A DNA stretch of 64,000 nt from Candidatus Villigracilis saccharophilus. Lineage in GTDB: Bacteria; Chloroflexota; Anaerolineae; Anaerolineales; Villigracilaceae. Position 1 is the stretch's first letter; every line of letters starts with the position of its first letter. Where the stretch lies: positions 42,337 through 106,336 of the forward strand of contig JADJNA010000003.1 of NCBI GenBank assembly GCA_016709305.1. The letters run 5' to 3'. The notes under the pieces were generated by a model that saw only the letters and a list, made by a program, of their open reading frames with translations, had not been told where the DNA came from and did no database searches. Of the stretch, positions 1-8,031 are shown piece by piece. The position numbers and the translations under genes are program-made.

Positions 1-606
1 ATCTTTTTCATTCAGGCCCCAGGATACAACGGTGTTGATTGAATTCCACACCACCTGTCTGTGCGGGAGGACTGCGCCTTTGGGTCGTCCCGTTGTACCT
101 GATGTGTACAGGATGCAGACGGCATCATCACCTGAGATGAGGGGTCGCTTCGGTTCTTCCGCCGAGGCTTGATCGGCCAATTTTTCATACGCTTCCCCTG
201 AAACATTCGCACCTTCCAACGAAATGAGGTGCTCCACCTTGATGGAGTCTTTCATCTCGTCATACACCGAAACGAATTCTGGCCCGACGATCAACACCTT
301 GGGCTGGCAGTCGTTGACGATGTAGGTCAATTCACGCGAGGTGAGCCGCCAATTAAGTGGAGCAAGGATTGCACCGAGTTTTGCCAAACCAAACAACAAG
401 TCCACGTAGGCGACGCTGTTGTGTGCCAGAATGGACACGCGGTCACCTTTTTCCACGCCGTATTTCTCACGCAGGAAATTCGCGGCGCGGTTGGCGCGTT
501 GATCCAATTCCGCATAGGTGTAATGGACTCCGCTTGCGAGTTCGATCATTGCCTCGCGGTTCGGAGTCAGAAGTGCTCGTTTGGTCAGAATATCGGCAGA
601 ATTCAT
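1..606 (-). CDS. acyl-CoA synthetase (AMP-binding), N-terminal part, cut by window edge
   Basis: Reading the complement from an ATG at 606 gives 202 codons without a stop, running off the left edge. The product begins MNSADILTKRALLTPNREAM and carries the ANL-superfamily phosphate-binding loop YTSGTTGRPKG near residue 176, so it is the N-terminal adenylation part of a fatty acid or carboxylic acid CoA ligase that activates an acid with ATP and CoA. Family members are about 500-550 residues, so more than half is missing. It is the last visible gene of a minus-strand CoA-metabolism cluster and sits beyond a terminator-like hairpin, so it may have its own promoter. The substrate cannot be told from this part. 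Confidence 0.9.
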   Translation of the reverse strand, partial: MNSADILTKRALLTPNREAMIELASGVHYTYAELDQRANRAANFLREKYGVEKGDRVSILAHNSVAYVDLLFGLAKLGAILAPLNWRLTSRELTYIVNDCQPKVLIVGPEFVSVYDEMKDSIKVEHLISLEGANVSGEAYEKLADQASAEEPKRPLISGDDAVCILYTSGTTGRPKGAVLPHRQVVWNSINTVVSWGLNEKD

Positions 607-656
607 GGCGAGGCTGTCTGGTCCCAGGTATCCGGTTTCAGGTGAACAATATGGAG

Positions 657-703
657 AAAAAATCACGTGTCGAGTGTCACCAATCTGACACCTGACACGT
701 GAT
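657..703 (-). terminator. rho-independent terminator after the SDR gene
   Basis: An 18-base inverted repeat (662-679 with 686-703, 16 of 18 pairs, 6-base loop, arm ATCACGTGTC...) lies 13 bases past the SDR stop codon. Read on the minus strand it is followed by six T (A-run 657-662), which is a textbook intrinsic terminator. Confidence 0.8.
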
Positions 704-716
704 CTTGAAACTTTAT

Positions 717-1481
717 TTACGTTCCTACAACGATTCCGCCATCTACACGCAGGACTTCACCAGTAATGAAGGAGGCGTCATCCGATGCGAGGAAGAGATA
801 GGCGTTGGCAATGTCACGCGGTTCGCCCAAACGTCCGAGCGGAGTGTGAGACTTCATGCCGTCCAAAACCTTCTCGGGCATGGCGGTGACCATTTCAGTG
901 GCGGTGAAGCCAGGAGCCACAGCATTGACGCGGATGTTGAATTTACCCAACTCACGCGCCCAAACTTTGGTCATGCCGATCACGCCGAATTTTGTTGCAA
1001 CGTAGTTGGTTTGTCCGAAGTTTGCATCAAGACCGACAACAGAGGAGGCATTGAGGATTACGCCGCCGCCTTGCTTCACCATTACGGGAGCAACTGCCTG
1101 AGCGCAATTGAACACACCCTTCAAGTTGACAGAGATGACGAGGTCAAAATCAGGTTCAGACATCTGCCCGACCAGATTGCCTTCCTTCACCTTGACCAAC
1201 TGTCCATCCCGCAGAACGCCTGCGTTGCTGACAATAACGTCAATGCGACCGTATTTTGCAACAACGTCATCAACCCACTTCTGAACATCTTCGCGGCTGG
1301 TCACATTGACTTTGTAGAACGCGGCATCTTTGCCGAGCAGCTTGAGAGTTTCCTGCCCAACGGCTTCGTTGACATCACAAATCACAACCTTGGCGCCTTC
1401 TTCGGCGAAACGCAAAGCCGTTGCCTTGCCGATGCCTGCCGCCCCACCCGTTACGAGTACAACCTTATCTTTCATGCGCAT
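717..1481 (-). CDS. SDR-family oxidoreductase (FabG-like 3-oxoacyl reductase)
   Basis: A 254-residue classical short-chain dehydrogenase, the usual length for FabG. The cofactor motif TGGAAGIG is at residues 11-18, NAG at 86-88, and the catalytic Ser147, Tyr160 (NYVATK) and Lys164 are all present. It probably interconverts a 3-oxoacyl and 3-hydroxyacyl thioester, or a related ketone and alcohol, with NAD(P)H. The first ATG is preceded by AAGGAA at good spacing; the second ATG two codons on is an alternative. Neighbouring ligases, thiolase and KASIII-like genes support a role in acyl-CoA chemistry. The annotation fabG would be too specific because classical SDRs of this type have many substrates. 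Confidence 0.92.
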   Translation of the reverse strand: MRMKDKVVLVTGGAAGIGKATALRFAEEGAKVVICDVNEAVGQETLKLLGKDAAFYKVNVTSREDVQKWVDDVVAKYGRIDVIVSNAGVLRDGQLVKVKEGNLVGQMSEPDFDLVISVNLKGVFNCAQAVAPVMVKQGGGVILNASSVVGLDANFGQTNYVATKFGVIGMTKVWARELGKFNIRVNAVAPGFTATEMVTAMPEKVLDGMKSHTPLGRLGEPRDIANAYLFLASDDASFITGEVLRVDGGIVVGT

Positions 1482-1510
1482 GGTGTTTATTCCTTTTTAT
1501 TGAGTAGTGG

Positions 1511-1545
1511 CGACATTCGTCGTCGCCCTGCCACGACGAATGTCG
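1511..1545. repeat. perfect 13-bp inverted repeat in the spacer upstream of the SDR gene
   Basis: CGACATTCGTCGT at 1511-1523 is mirrored at 1533-1545 with a 9-base loop. It lies just downstream of the broken hydrolase gene on the minus strand, so it may be its terminator or an RNA processing hairpin. No T-run follows it. Confidence 0.5.
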
Positions 1546-1548
1546 TGA

Positions 1549-2324
1549 CTACAAGTGTTTGGCCAAAAATCCCAAAATGGCAGTATTGAATTCTGGGGGG
1601 TTCCCAGCGGGGGGCTGCTCCGGGATGGCATTTCAGCGTGGGGATACCGGCTTTCAAGATCGCGGCGGGCCTTTCAACAAATCCAGTGAGCCGACGATGA
1701 TGCAGGTCGGGCATTTGATTTCACCCAAGCGGGCGGTAAAGTTCACGTTTAAAAAACTTTCGCACAAACGGACAACAGATGGAAAGTCCAACAGCTTGTA
1801 GCGGCCTTTGGCGTCTTCGAGCAGACGCGGATTGGCGGTGATGAATTCTGGAGAAAAATTCCACGGGACAGTGGCATTGAAAAAGGCGTTGAATCTGCCC
1901 TCGCGCAGGAATCAAGCCACCCGTCGACAATGATGCGTGTTTCGGCTCCCACTTCACTCACGGTGTCAGCCAATATCAGGCCGAGAGTCCGCCCGGGGTA
2001 CTTCAATCCAAATGCCTGTGCTACTTCGCCGCCATAGGAGATGCCCGCGATATGTGCTTTGTCAACGTTCAATGCTGTCAGTAATGCCGCAAGGTCGTCA
2101 GCGTGCATTTCCATGGAATATGGACGACCAGGATGTTCCGACTGTCCCTGTCCACGACAGTCGTATTGCAAAATGCGGTAATGTTGCGCCAACGTCTTGG
2201 TCTGAAACGCCCAACTTGTGGCCGCGTTCATGATGATGCCATTGTTGAGAACCAACAGCGGGGCAGTCTCGGAACCATGGAGTTCGTAGTAGAGTTCAAC
2301 GCCGTTAGCATGGACTTTAGGCAT
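1549..2324 (-). pseudogene. alpha/beta-hydrolase, broken by several frameshifts
   Basis: Translation from the ATG at 2324 (preceded by AGGA) gives a good alpha/beta-hydrolase N-terminus: oxyanion region LVLNNG, the segment DCRGQGQS, and the nucleophile elbow GISYGGE. Around 1890-1915 homology moves to another frame (continuing FFNATVPWNFSPEF and later GEIKCPTCIIVGSLDLL), stops, and reappears in yet another frame as NPPEFNTAILGFLAKHL ending with TAG at 1549-1551. The pieces add up to the usual ~260-residue hydrolase. At least three indels are needed, so this is either a decayed gene or a poorly resolved assembly patch. The intact gene would belong to the surrounding acyl-CoA cluster. The substrate is unknown. 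Confidence 0.8.
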
Positions 2325-2418
2325 ATCGGAACATCCTGTGTATTGCTAGGTTAACGTATTGTTGTTACAAGCCAGTTACAAACGATTCAGTTATCCGATT
2401 TTGCGATAGATTGATTTA

Positions 2419-2472
2419 TCCACGAAACACGAATTTTTTAGGTTCTTCGTGAAAATTCGTGTGCTTAGTGGA
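2419..2472 (-). terminator. long imperfect hairpin after the DUF35 gene
   Basis: TCCAC...ACACGAATTTT pairs with AAAATTCGTGT...TAGTGGA across 2419-2472, just past the stop of the thiolase/DUF35 operon. It resembles the common intergenic hairpins of the type TTCGTGTGCTTAGTGG. Termination is inferred from position only. Apart from this hairpin the 160-base spacer 2325-2484 shows nothing. Confidence 0.4.
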
Positions 2473-2484
2473 TGGCACTTAAGA

Positions 2485-2913
2485 TTAAGCTTTGAAGGCT
2501 AAATAGGTCTTTTTTGTTTCGCCTTCGCCAAATTCAACGAAATCGACATTCAAAGGCGTGCCAATTTTTATCTGAGCGGGTTTCGAGGCGTCCAAACCTG
2601 TGATGCGGGCGCTGATGCTCGTGCCTTCTTCGAGTTCGACAATGCCAGAGACGTAGGGATTCTTGCGATCGAAGCCTTGTTCGGACATGAAGGTTGGCCC
2701 CGTGTAGATGACCGTGAAGCCAGCGAGTTTTCCCTTGCCGCTGGTCTCAACCCATTCCATCTCTTCGCTATGGCAGTTCGGGCAGATCGCGCGCGGAGGG
2801 GCATAGATTTTGCTGCATTTCGTGCAGCGTGTCCCCATCAATTTATGTTCGGCAATGTATTGATTAAACGCCGCCGCTGAAAACGGACGGATCGTGGTGG
2901 TTTCTTCGCTCAT
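2485..2913 (-). CDS. Zn-ribbon/OB-fold protein (DUF35 family), thiolase partner
   Basis: A 142-residue protein with an N-terminal rubredoxin-like Zn ribbon (CTKC at about 34-37 and CPNC at about 48-51) and a C-terminal OB fold, the DUF35 layout. Family members form complexes with thiolase-like enzymes and are thought to bind the CoA moiety and bridge acyl transfer; they are not thought to be catalytic alone. The start is fixed by GGAG upstream, and the gene begins two bases after the thiolase stop, so the two are almost certainly co-translated. This tight pairing is the main evidence for its role. Confidence 0.9.
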   Translation of the reverse strand: MSEETTTIRPFSAAAFNQYIAEHKLMGTRCTKCSKIYAPPRAICPNCHSEEMEWVETSGKGKLAGFTVIYTGPTFMSEQGFDRKNPYVSGIVELEEGTSISARITGLDASKPAQIKIGTPLNVDFVEFGEGETKKTYLAFKA

Positions 2914-2915
2914 GA

Positions 2916-4184
2916 TTAATTTCTCCGCTCATAGACGTGGACGGCACAGGTGGAACCTGTCGCGCCGACGTTGTGAGTCAACGCCAGATTGACATCGCCC
3001 GCCACTTGTCGTTCGCCTGCCTGACCTCGCATTTGCTTGAACACTTCGACAGCCTGTGCCACGCCTGAAGCGCCGACGGGATGTCCTTTTGCTTTCAATC
3101 CGCCTGAGGTGTTGATGGGCTTCGCGCCATTGCGGGCGGTCACGCCGTCTTCAGCGGCTTTGAAGCCTTCGCCTGGGGCAAAGAAACCGAGGTCTTCGCT
3201 GGCGATGACTTCCGCGATGGTGAAGCAATCATGCACTTCGGCAATGCGGATATCTTTTGCGGTTACGCCTGCCATTTCATATGCTTTTGTCGCAGCGGTC
3301 TTTGCGGCGGGAATGGCGGTCAATTCGGGGCGGTCGTGCAAGGCTGAGCCAGAAGCCTGTCCCGAACCGATGATGTGAATGGGGTGGTCTGTGAATTCGT
3401 GCATACGTTCTTCGGCGACGAGCAAAACTGCGGCGGCGCCGTCTGTTACTGGGGAGCAGTCAAACAGGCGAAGCGGCCACGCAACTGTCGGGTTGCCTGA
3501 TTCGTCGTGGAGGAAATCCCAAATGGTTGACCATGTTGGGGCGGGCTTGCCCTTCTTGATCGCAGCCGCGACGCGTCCTTCCATCCACTTTTGAATGGTG
3601 ACGCCAAACTGGGCATACGGATTCAGGGAGGCATTATCGTGATTCTTGATGGCGACGTTCATGAGATGTTCGGGCTTCATTCCGTAGCGGTGCATGTACG
3701 CGGAAGCCATGGCTGCATAAAAGCCAGGGAAGGTGAAGCCAGCGGGAATTTCAAATGGGACGTCCGCCGCGGTAGCGAGTGCGTCGGTGACGCCTGCGGT
3801 GTTGAGCGCGGTCATCTTTTCCGCGCCGCCGACGAGCACGACATCGTACATGCCTGAGGCAATGGCCATCACACCCTGACGAATCGCCAGCCCACCTGAG
3901 GCGCAAGCGCCTTCCACGCGTGTGGCGGGAATTGGCGTCAGACCAACAGCGTCCGCAAGAAGCGGGGCGGTGTGCGCCTGATGTTCGAACTGGTCACTGG
4001 AGAAATTCCCGACATAAAGCGATTCAATGACTGATGGATCGAGTCCCTTATCAATGGACTTGGTCATTTCCTTGAATGCTTCAACAAAAAGATCGCGGCT
4101 GTTCTTTTCTGCAAACGCCCCGAACCTGGACATGCCTGCGCCGACGATTGCAACTCCGCGCGACAGGGGTTTTGATGTAGGCAT
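2916..4184 (-). CDS. thiolase-family acetyl-CoA acyltransferase (SCP2-thiolase-like)
   Basis: 422 residues of thiolase fold. The acylated cysteine is Cys94 in EGACASGG; the C-terminal half has the histidine motif GHPVGASG and the region NVGATGSTCAV typical of the thiolase/SCP-x branch. AGGAGG lies 5-6 bases before the ATG at 4184. It should catalyse thiolytic cleavage or condensation of acyl-CoAs. The adjacent DUF35 gene places it in the thiolase-DUF35 complexes known from archaeal acetoacetyl-CoA synthesis and bacterial degradation pathways. The direction (biosynthetic or degradative) cannot be told from sequence. Confidence 0.92.
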   Translation of the reverse strand: MPTSKPLSRGVAIVGAGMSRFGAFAEKNSRDLFVEAFKEMTKSIDKGLDPSVIESLYVGNFSSDQFEHQAHTAPLLADAVGLTPIPATRVEGACASGGLAIRQGVMAIASGMYDVVLVGGAEKMTALNTAGVTDALATAADVPFEIPAGFTFPGFYAAMASAYMHRYGMKPEHLMNVAIKNHDNASLNPYAQFGVTIQKWMEGRVAAAIKKGKPAPTWSTIWDFLHDESGNPTVAWPLRLFDCSPVTDGAAAVLLVAEERMHEFTDHPIHIIGSGQASGSALHDRPELTAIPAAKTAATKAYEMAGVTAKDIRIAEVHDCFTIAEVIASEDLGFFAPGEGFKAAEDGVTARNGAKPINTSGGLKAKGHPVGASGVAQAVEVFKQMRGQAGERQVAGDVNLALTHNVGATGSTCAVHVYERRN

Positions 4185-4198
4185 AAAGCCTCCTCATA

Positions 4199-4260
4199 GT
4201 GGATGGTGAATAGTGGGTAGTGGTCAGTGGGATTTTCCATCCACTTCACACTACCCACTA
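4199..4260. repeat. TAGTGGGTAGTGG-type intergenic repeat, inverted copy pair
   Basis: The spacer upstream of the thiolase contains GTGGATGG and TAGTGGGTAGTG (4211-4222) facing their complements (CCATCCAC about 4237-4244 and CACTACCCACTA 4249-4260), giving a strong hairpin. The core tgaatagtgggtagtgg (4207-4223) recurs exactly at 6550-6566, inside a coding gene, and related units occur at 5351-5423. Confidence 0.75.
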
Positions 4261-4268
4261 CACACTAT

Positions 4269-5330
4269 TTATTTCAATGCTTTCCCAAACGCCGCCATGA
4301 ACTCTTCTGGTTTTTCAACGTAGGGAGTGTGACCTGTATCTGCGATGACAACTTCTTCGAACGAGCCGCCCTGCGCTGCATACTTTTCGAGCAGGCTGCG
4401 GGTCTGTCCCACCATCGGCTGGGGAGGATAGATCTCCTCACCGGGCCAGCCGGGGACGTAGCCCAACTTGCCGAGGGTTCCGAAATCAAAGAAGGAATTG
4501 TCAGAAACGATCATGTCTGAGTCGCCGCGTACCCAAAGGATGGCGGGCTTGCTGACTGCGCCGACGAATTTTTCCACGCTGTCACCAACGTACTTGGGAG
4601 AAAGCGCATTGATGGGCCCAAATTTGCCGGGCGCAACATTGGGCCAATTGCCCGAGGGAACAAAGTCACCTGGGTATTTCTGTTCGCCGACTTTTTCGGT
4701 CATCAACGAGGTGAGCAGATCTTCTTCACGGGCAGGGACGAAAGGCGGCTTCCAATAGAAACCGTTCATGACCACGCGCGGTGATGCCTGCGGATTGTCC
4801 GTGCTGCGATCGCCAGCGGCCATCAACTTGGGGAAATCGGGGTTGACAACGCCGCCGCCTGAACCTGCAAAGTCATCGTAGCAGGGTGTGCCGTCGAGAC
4901 CCTTCGAGCCGCCGAAGCCGTAGATCGAGCCGGGGTTGACGACGGTTCCGCTCAGCACGCGTCCATTCAAAGAGCCGACGAGTCCGAACACAATTGTCCC
5001 GCCCATCGAGTGACCGACAACATGAGTCTTTTCGACCTTGAGCGCATCAAGCAATGCGGCGAGGTCATCGATCCAATCCCCCATGCCGCGGGTGGCATCG
5101 ATCAATTTGTCTTCGGTGTCGCCATATCCGCGCAGATCAGGCGCAATGCCGCGGAAACCAGCGGGCAGCTTGAGCATGATCTCTTCCCAATACGAAGCCG
5201 AAGAGGCGTTGCCGTGGATGAATAAAACAGGAGTGCCATTCTCGGGGCCACTAAAGAGGACATGCTGTTTCAAGCGGGGGGTATCAACAACTTTGGATGT
5301 GATACCGGGTAAAGTTGGAACTGTTGACAT
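4269..5330 (-). CDS. alpha/beta-fold hydrolase
   Basis: 353 residues with the alpha/beta-hydrolase signatures: oxyanion segment FIHGNASS, nucleophile elbow GHSMGG (Ser nucleophile) and a C-terminal His in DTGHTPYVEKP. It is longer than the ~280-residue core because of an inserted lid region (residues about 150-230, FVPAREEDLLTSL). AAGGAG precedes the ATG. Its place between a thiolase and an acyl-CoA ligase suggests hydrolysis of a thioester or ester intermediate, which is inference. The Ser elbow argues against a haloalkane-dehalogenase-type OleB, which uses Asp. Confidence 0.85.
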   Translation of the reverse strand: MSTVPTLPGITSKVVDTPRLKQHVLFSGPENGTPVLFIHGNASSASYWEEIMLKLPAGFRGIAPDLRGYGDTEDKLIDATRGMGDWIDDLAALLDALKVEKTHVVGHSMGGTIVFGLVGSLNGRVLSGTVVNPGSIYGFGGSKGLDGTPCYDDFAGSGGGVVNPDFPKLMAAGDRSTDNPQASPRVVMNGFYWKPPFVPAREEDLLTSLMTEKVGEQKYPGDFVPSGNWPNVAPGKFGPINALSPKYVGDSVEKFVGAVSKPAILWVRGDSDMIVSDNSFFDFGTLGKLGYVPGWPGEEIYPPQPMVGQTRSLLEKYAAQGGSFEEVVIADTGHTPYVEKPEEFMAAFGKALK

Positions 5331-5350
5331 GTTTTCTCCTTTGGATAAAA

Positions 5351-5423
5351 GTGGGTGGTGTGTAGTGGGAAGTGGATGGTAAGAGCGGGTTTCTACCCAC
5401 TACTCACTGTCCACTATCCACTG
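5351..5423. repeat. TAGTGG-type repeat between hydrolase and ligase genes
   Basis: 5351-5379 reads GTGGGTGGTGTGTAGTGG and onwards; 5392-5423 carries complementary CCCACTACTCACTGTCC units, so the pair can fold. The repeat overlaps the 3' end of the ligase gene, and the TAG stop codon of that gene is supplied by the repeat. Confidence 0.65.
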
Positions 5424-6935
5424 TTCGCGCAGCTCGCGCTTGAGTATTTTCCCTGCGGCGGATATGGGCAGGGCTTCCATGAAACTCACTGACTTGGGGA
5501 CTTTATATTTGGCTAATCGCTCTGTCATAAATTTCAATAATTCTTCCTCCGTCGCGCTTTGATTTGGTTTCAACACAACACAAGCCTTGCCAACCTCGCC
5601 CCACTTCGCATCGGGCAAGCCGATCACCGCACACATGTGGACTGCCGGGTGCTGGTACAACGCCTTTTCAATTTCGGCGGGATACACATTCTCACCGCCG
5701 CTAATGAACATATCCTTCTTACGGTCAACGATGTAAAAATAACCTTCATCATCAAATTGAGCGACGTCGCCTGTGTGGAAATATCCACGCTCATCGACGG
5801 CGGCTTTTGTGGCTTCTGGATTGTTGAAATAGCCTGAGCTATACGACGGGCCTTTGAGGACTAATTCGCCCGCCTCATTCGGACCAAGGAACTGATTCTG
5901 TTCATCGACGATTTGGGCGTCGACGAAAAAATTTGGTCGCCCAATGGAACCAGCCTTGCGGATGGCGTCTTCGGGCGCGAGCGCAAAAATGCCAGGACCG
6001 AACTCAGTCATGCCGAAGCCCTGCTTGAATCGGATATTCTTTTCCCTTGTATATTTCTCCACCAGCGGAACAGGCAATGGCGCGCCGCCCGAGGTGCAAA
6101 AACGCAACGCGGACAGATTCACAGAGTCCCAGTTTGGCGCGGTGGTCAGCATTTGGTACATGGTCGGAACTGCTGCAAAGATGGTGACCCTCTCGCGTTC
6201 TAGTAAGTTCAAGACTTGCGCAGGGTCGAACGCGCGGATAAGGATCGTCATCCCGCCGAAGATGACTTGCGGCAGGGTGTAGACGAAAAGTCCGCCCGTG
6301 TGGAACATCGGGAAGACGTTGAGATAAACATCGTGATGCGTCACATCATGGATGACCGTGTTGAGAGTGTTCCACGCGATCATGCGGTGAGACACTTCCG
6401 CGGCTTTGGGCAGACCTGTGGTTCCGCCAGTGAATATCAAGGCGGCGGTATCCTCTGCTTCGAGACTGGGACAGGTAACGGCGGAGTCGGAGGCGGATTG
6501 GAGAGTCGATTCGAAGGGCAGGCTGCCGTCGATTCCATTTCCATCTAAATGAATAGTGGGTAGTGGATAGTGGGCAGTGAGTTGCGAGACGCCTTCTTTG
6601 AAGTCATCGGAGAAAATCAGGATTTTAGGATTTGTGTAATTGAAAATTTCGAGCAGTTCGCGCCAATGCGAGCGCCAATTGAGCGCGGTGTGGATGGCGC
6701 CGAGTTTGGAGCAGGCGAAGAAGAGATCGAGATGCTCGTATCCGTCACGCCCGAGGATGGCGACGCGATCACCTTTTTGGACGCCTTGCGATTTCAGCCA
6801 GTTGGCGAGTTTGTTCGCGCGGCGATTCGCGTCACGGAAAGTGAGTCGCCATTCAGGAGATTTTCCCGCATCAATGAAGGCGAGTTTGTCAGGAGAATAA
6901 AGTTCGCGTCGTGCAAGATAATCACCGATATACAT
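5400..6935 (-). CDS. AMP-binding acyl-CoA ligase (long-chain fatty acid type)
   Basis: 511 residues, full length for the family. The start is the ATG at 6935, five bases after AAGGAG; an upstream in-frame TTG is less likely. Key segments are the P-loop FTGGTTGLPKAA, the GFGMTEFGPG region, the YFHTGDVAQFDDEGY hinge region and the C-terminal lysine segment AAGKILKREL. The P-loop differs from the usual TSGTTGxPKG at two positions (Ser to Gly, last Gly to Ala). Residues about 118-129 (LTAHYPLPTIHL) are encoded by a copy of the local TAGTGG repeat, and the last residues by another. It should activate a carboxylic acid to its CoA ester. The substrate is unknown. Confidence 0.9.
   Translation of the reverse strand: MYIGDYLARRELYSPDKLAFIDAGKSPEWRLTFRDANRRANKLANWLKSQGVQKGDRVAILGRDGYEHLDLFFACSKLGAIHTALNWRSHWRELLEIFNYTNPKILIFSDDFKEGVSQLTAHYPLPTIHLDGNGIDGSLPFESTLQSASDSAVTCPSLEAEDTAALIFTGGTTGLPKAAEVSHRMIAWNTLNTVIHDVTHHDVYLNVFPMFHTGGLFVYTLPQVIFGGMTILIRAFDPAQVLNLLERERVTIFAAVPTMYQMLTTAPNWDSVNLSALRFCTSGGAPLPVPLVEKYTREKNIRFKQGFGMTEFGPGIFALAPEDAIRKAGSIGRPNFFVDAQIVDEQNQFLGPNEAGELVLKGPSYSSGYFNNPEATKAAVDERGYFHTGDVAQFDDEGYFYIVDRKKDMFISGGENVYPAEIEKALYQHPAVHMCAVIGLPDAKWGEVGKACVVLKPNQSATEEELLKFMTERLAKYKVPKSVSFMEALPISAAGKILKRELREQWIVDSE
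6550..6583. repeat. TAGTGG-type repeat copy inside the ligase gene
   Basis: tgaatagtgggtagtgg (6550-6566) is identical to 4207-4223, followed by ATAGTGGGCAGTGAG, close to the copy at 5398-5420. The repeat is read in frame as part of the ligase, adding about 12 residues rich in His and Pro to a surface-loop position. Confidence 0.7.
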
Positions 6936-6953
6936 ATGAACTCCTTGCAAAAT

Positions 6954-6999
6954 GAAAGAAGAAAGACGAAAGATTTAATTCTTTCCTCTTTCTTCTTTC
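6954..6999 (-). terminator. 20-bp purine/pyrimidine hairpin between KASIII-like and ligase genes
   Basis: GAAAGAAGAAAGACGAAAGA (6954-6973) pairs with 6980-6999, 19 of 20 positions, 6-base loop. It lies seven bases past the KASIII-like stop and ends next to the ligase RBS, so it may attenuate read-through into the ligase gene. Confidence 0.5.
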
Positions 7000-7005
7000 C
7001 TCAAA

Positions 7006-8004
7006 TTACTTCGCCGTCCACTTCCACAGCGATGACGCCATCGTGATTCCGCCGCCACTGGCACAGAAGAGGATCACATCACCAGGCTTGGGACCTTTGC
7101 CCTGCGCGATCGCGTCATCCAATGCCATGATGACACACGGAGATCCAGTGTAGCCCCACTTGTCCATCACCCAGTGAGTCTTTTCGATGGGCTGCTTGAG
7201 CAGGTCCATCATCACTTCAATGGTGCGGACGTTGAGCTGGGTGAAGTAATACTGGTCAACATCATCGAACGTCAACCCCGCCTTGTCGAGCGCGCCCTGC
7301 ATAAGCTTGGGCCAGTATTCGGTATTGAAGGTCTTTGGGAATTTCTTGACGAACTCCACTTTCGGGCCGCCAAATTGCGCCATGTTTTCAGGCGAGCATG
7401 GACGGTACGTTCCGCCCGTGTAAATTCCCAACGCGTCGTGGAAGGAACCAACAGCCAGCAGGTTCGAAGCGAGGAAACCTTGTTCTTCGCCAACGCCCAA
7501 AACGACTGCGCCAGCGCCATCCGCGAAGAGATTGGCGGTCTTCTTATCCTTGTAATCAATGAAGCGGCTCATACCGTACCCGCCAGCCACAAGGATGTAT
7601 TTCATGGCCGGCTCGGTCATGAGATATTTTGCACCCTGGTCGAGTGCTGTCACCCAACCCGCACAGGCGGAGTTGATGTCGTAACAGCCAGCCTTTTGTG
7701 CGGCGAGTTTGTTTTGTACAACAATGGAGGTACTCGGCGAAAGATAATCAGGGGTATCGGTAGAGACGATGATCAAGTCAAGGTCGGCGGCAGGGATGCC
7801 TGCTCGTTCGAGGGCTTTCTTCGAGGCTTCGACAATGAGGTCAGAGGTCACCTGGTCAGGAGCCATCCAGCGGCGTTCTTTGATGCCGACATTTGCCAAA
7901 AGCCACTCGCTAGTGGATTCGCCCATCATGGCGTCCACTTCGGCGTTGGTCACTACTCGTTCTGGAACATAACTTCCTGTGCTGAGAATCTGTATGTTGC
8001 GCAT
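7006..8004 (-). CDS. KASIII-like (FabH-family) ketoacyl synthase lacking canonical His and Asn
   Basis: 332 residues matching 3-oxoacyl-ACP synthase III in length and fold, with the nucleophile Cys114 in NSACAGWV and the glycine-rich C-terminus CASGGGITMASSLW. At the position of the catalytic His (PHQAN in FabH) the protein has FTQLN (Thr255), and at the Asn position (GNTSA) it has GYTGS (Tyr285). Those two residues drive decarboxylation of malonyl-ACP in FabH, so this enzyme probably does not perform the classical condensation; non-decarboxylative acyl transfer is the likely alternative. GGAAGG precedes the ATG. It is the first enzyme gene downstream of the large activator gene. Confidence 0.88.
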   Translation of the reverse strand: MRNIQILSTGSYVPERVVTNAEVDAMMGESTSEWLLANVGIKERRWMAPDQVTSDLIVEASKKALERAGIPAADLDLIIVSTDTPDYLSPSTSIVVQNKLAAQKAGCYDINSACAGWVTALDQGAKYLMTEPAMKYILVAGGYGMSRFIDYKDKKTANLFADGAGAVVLGVGEEQGFLASNLLAVGSFHDALGIYTGGTYRPCSPENMAQFGGPKVEFVKKFPKTFNTEYWPKLMQGALDKAGLTFDDVDQYYFTQLNVRTIEVMMDLLKQPIEKTHWVMDKWGYTGSPCVIMALDDAIAQGKGPKPGDVILFCASGGGITMASSLWKWTAK

Positions 8005-8031
8005 GATACCTTCCGTTTTGCAGTTTGGTAA

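Noticed and set aside
699..1589. A 296-codon open frame on the plus strand
   Set aside because: It is antisense to the SDR gene, which has an RBS, all catalytic residues and a terminator.
717..8004. An OleABCD-type olefin (head-to-head hydrocarbon) pathway
   Set aside because: The gene types look alike (KASIII-like, alpha/beta hydrolase, AMP ligase, SDR), but the KASIII-like protein lacks the His and Asn, the hydrolase has a Ser elbow (GHSMGG) where OleB uses Asp, and the SDR is a classical 254-residue FabG type, not the extended OleD type.
2485..8004. An archaeal-type acetoacetyl-CoA thiolase/HMG-CoA synthase/DUF35 complex for mevalonate
   Set aside because: Thiolase and DUF35 are adjacent, but the KASIII-like gene is separated by two other genes and resembles FabH more than HMG-CoA synthase; no other mevalonate gene is present.
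7174..8031. A 285-codon open frame on the plus strand
   Set aside because: Antisense to the KASIII-like gene, without recognisable motifs.
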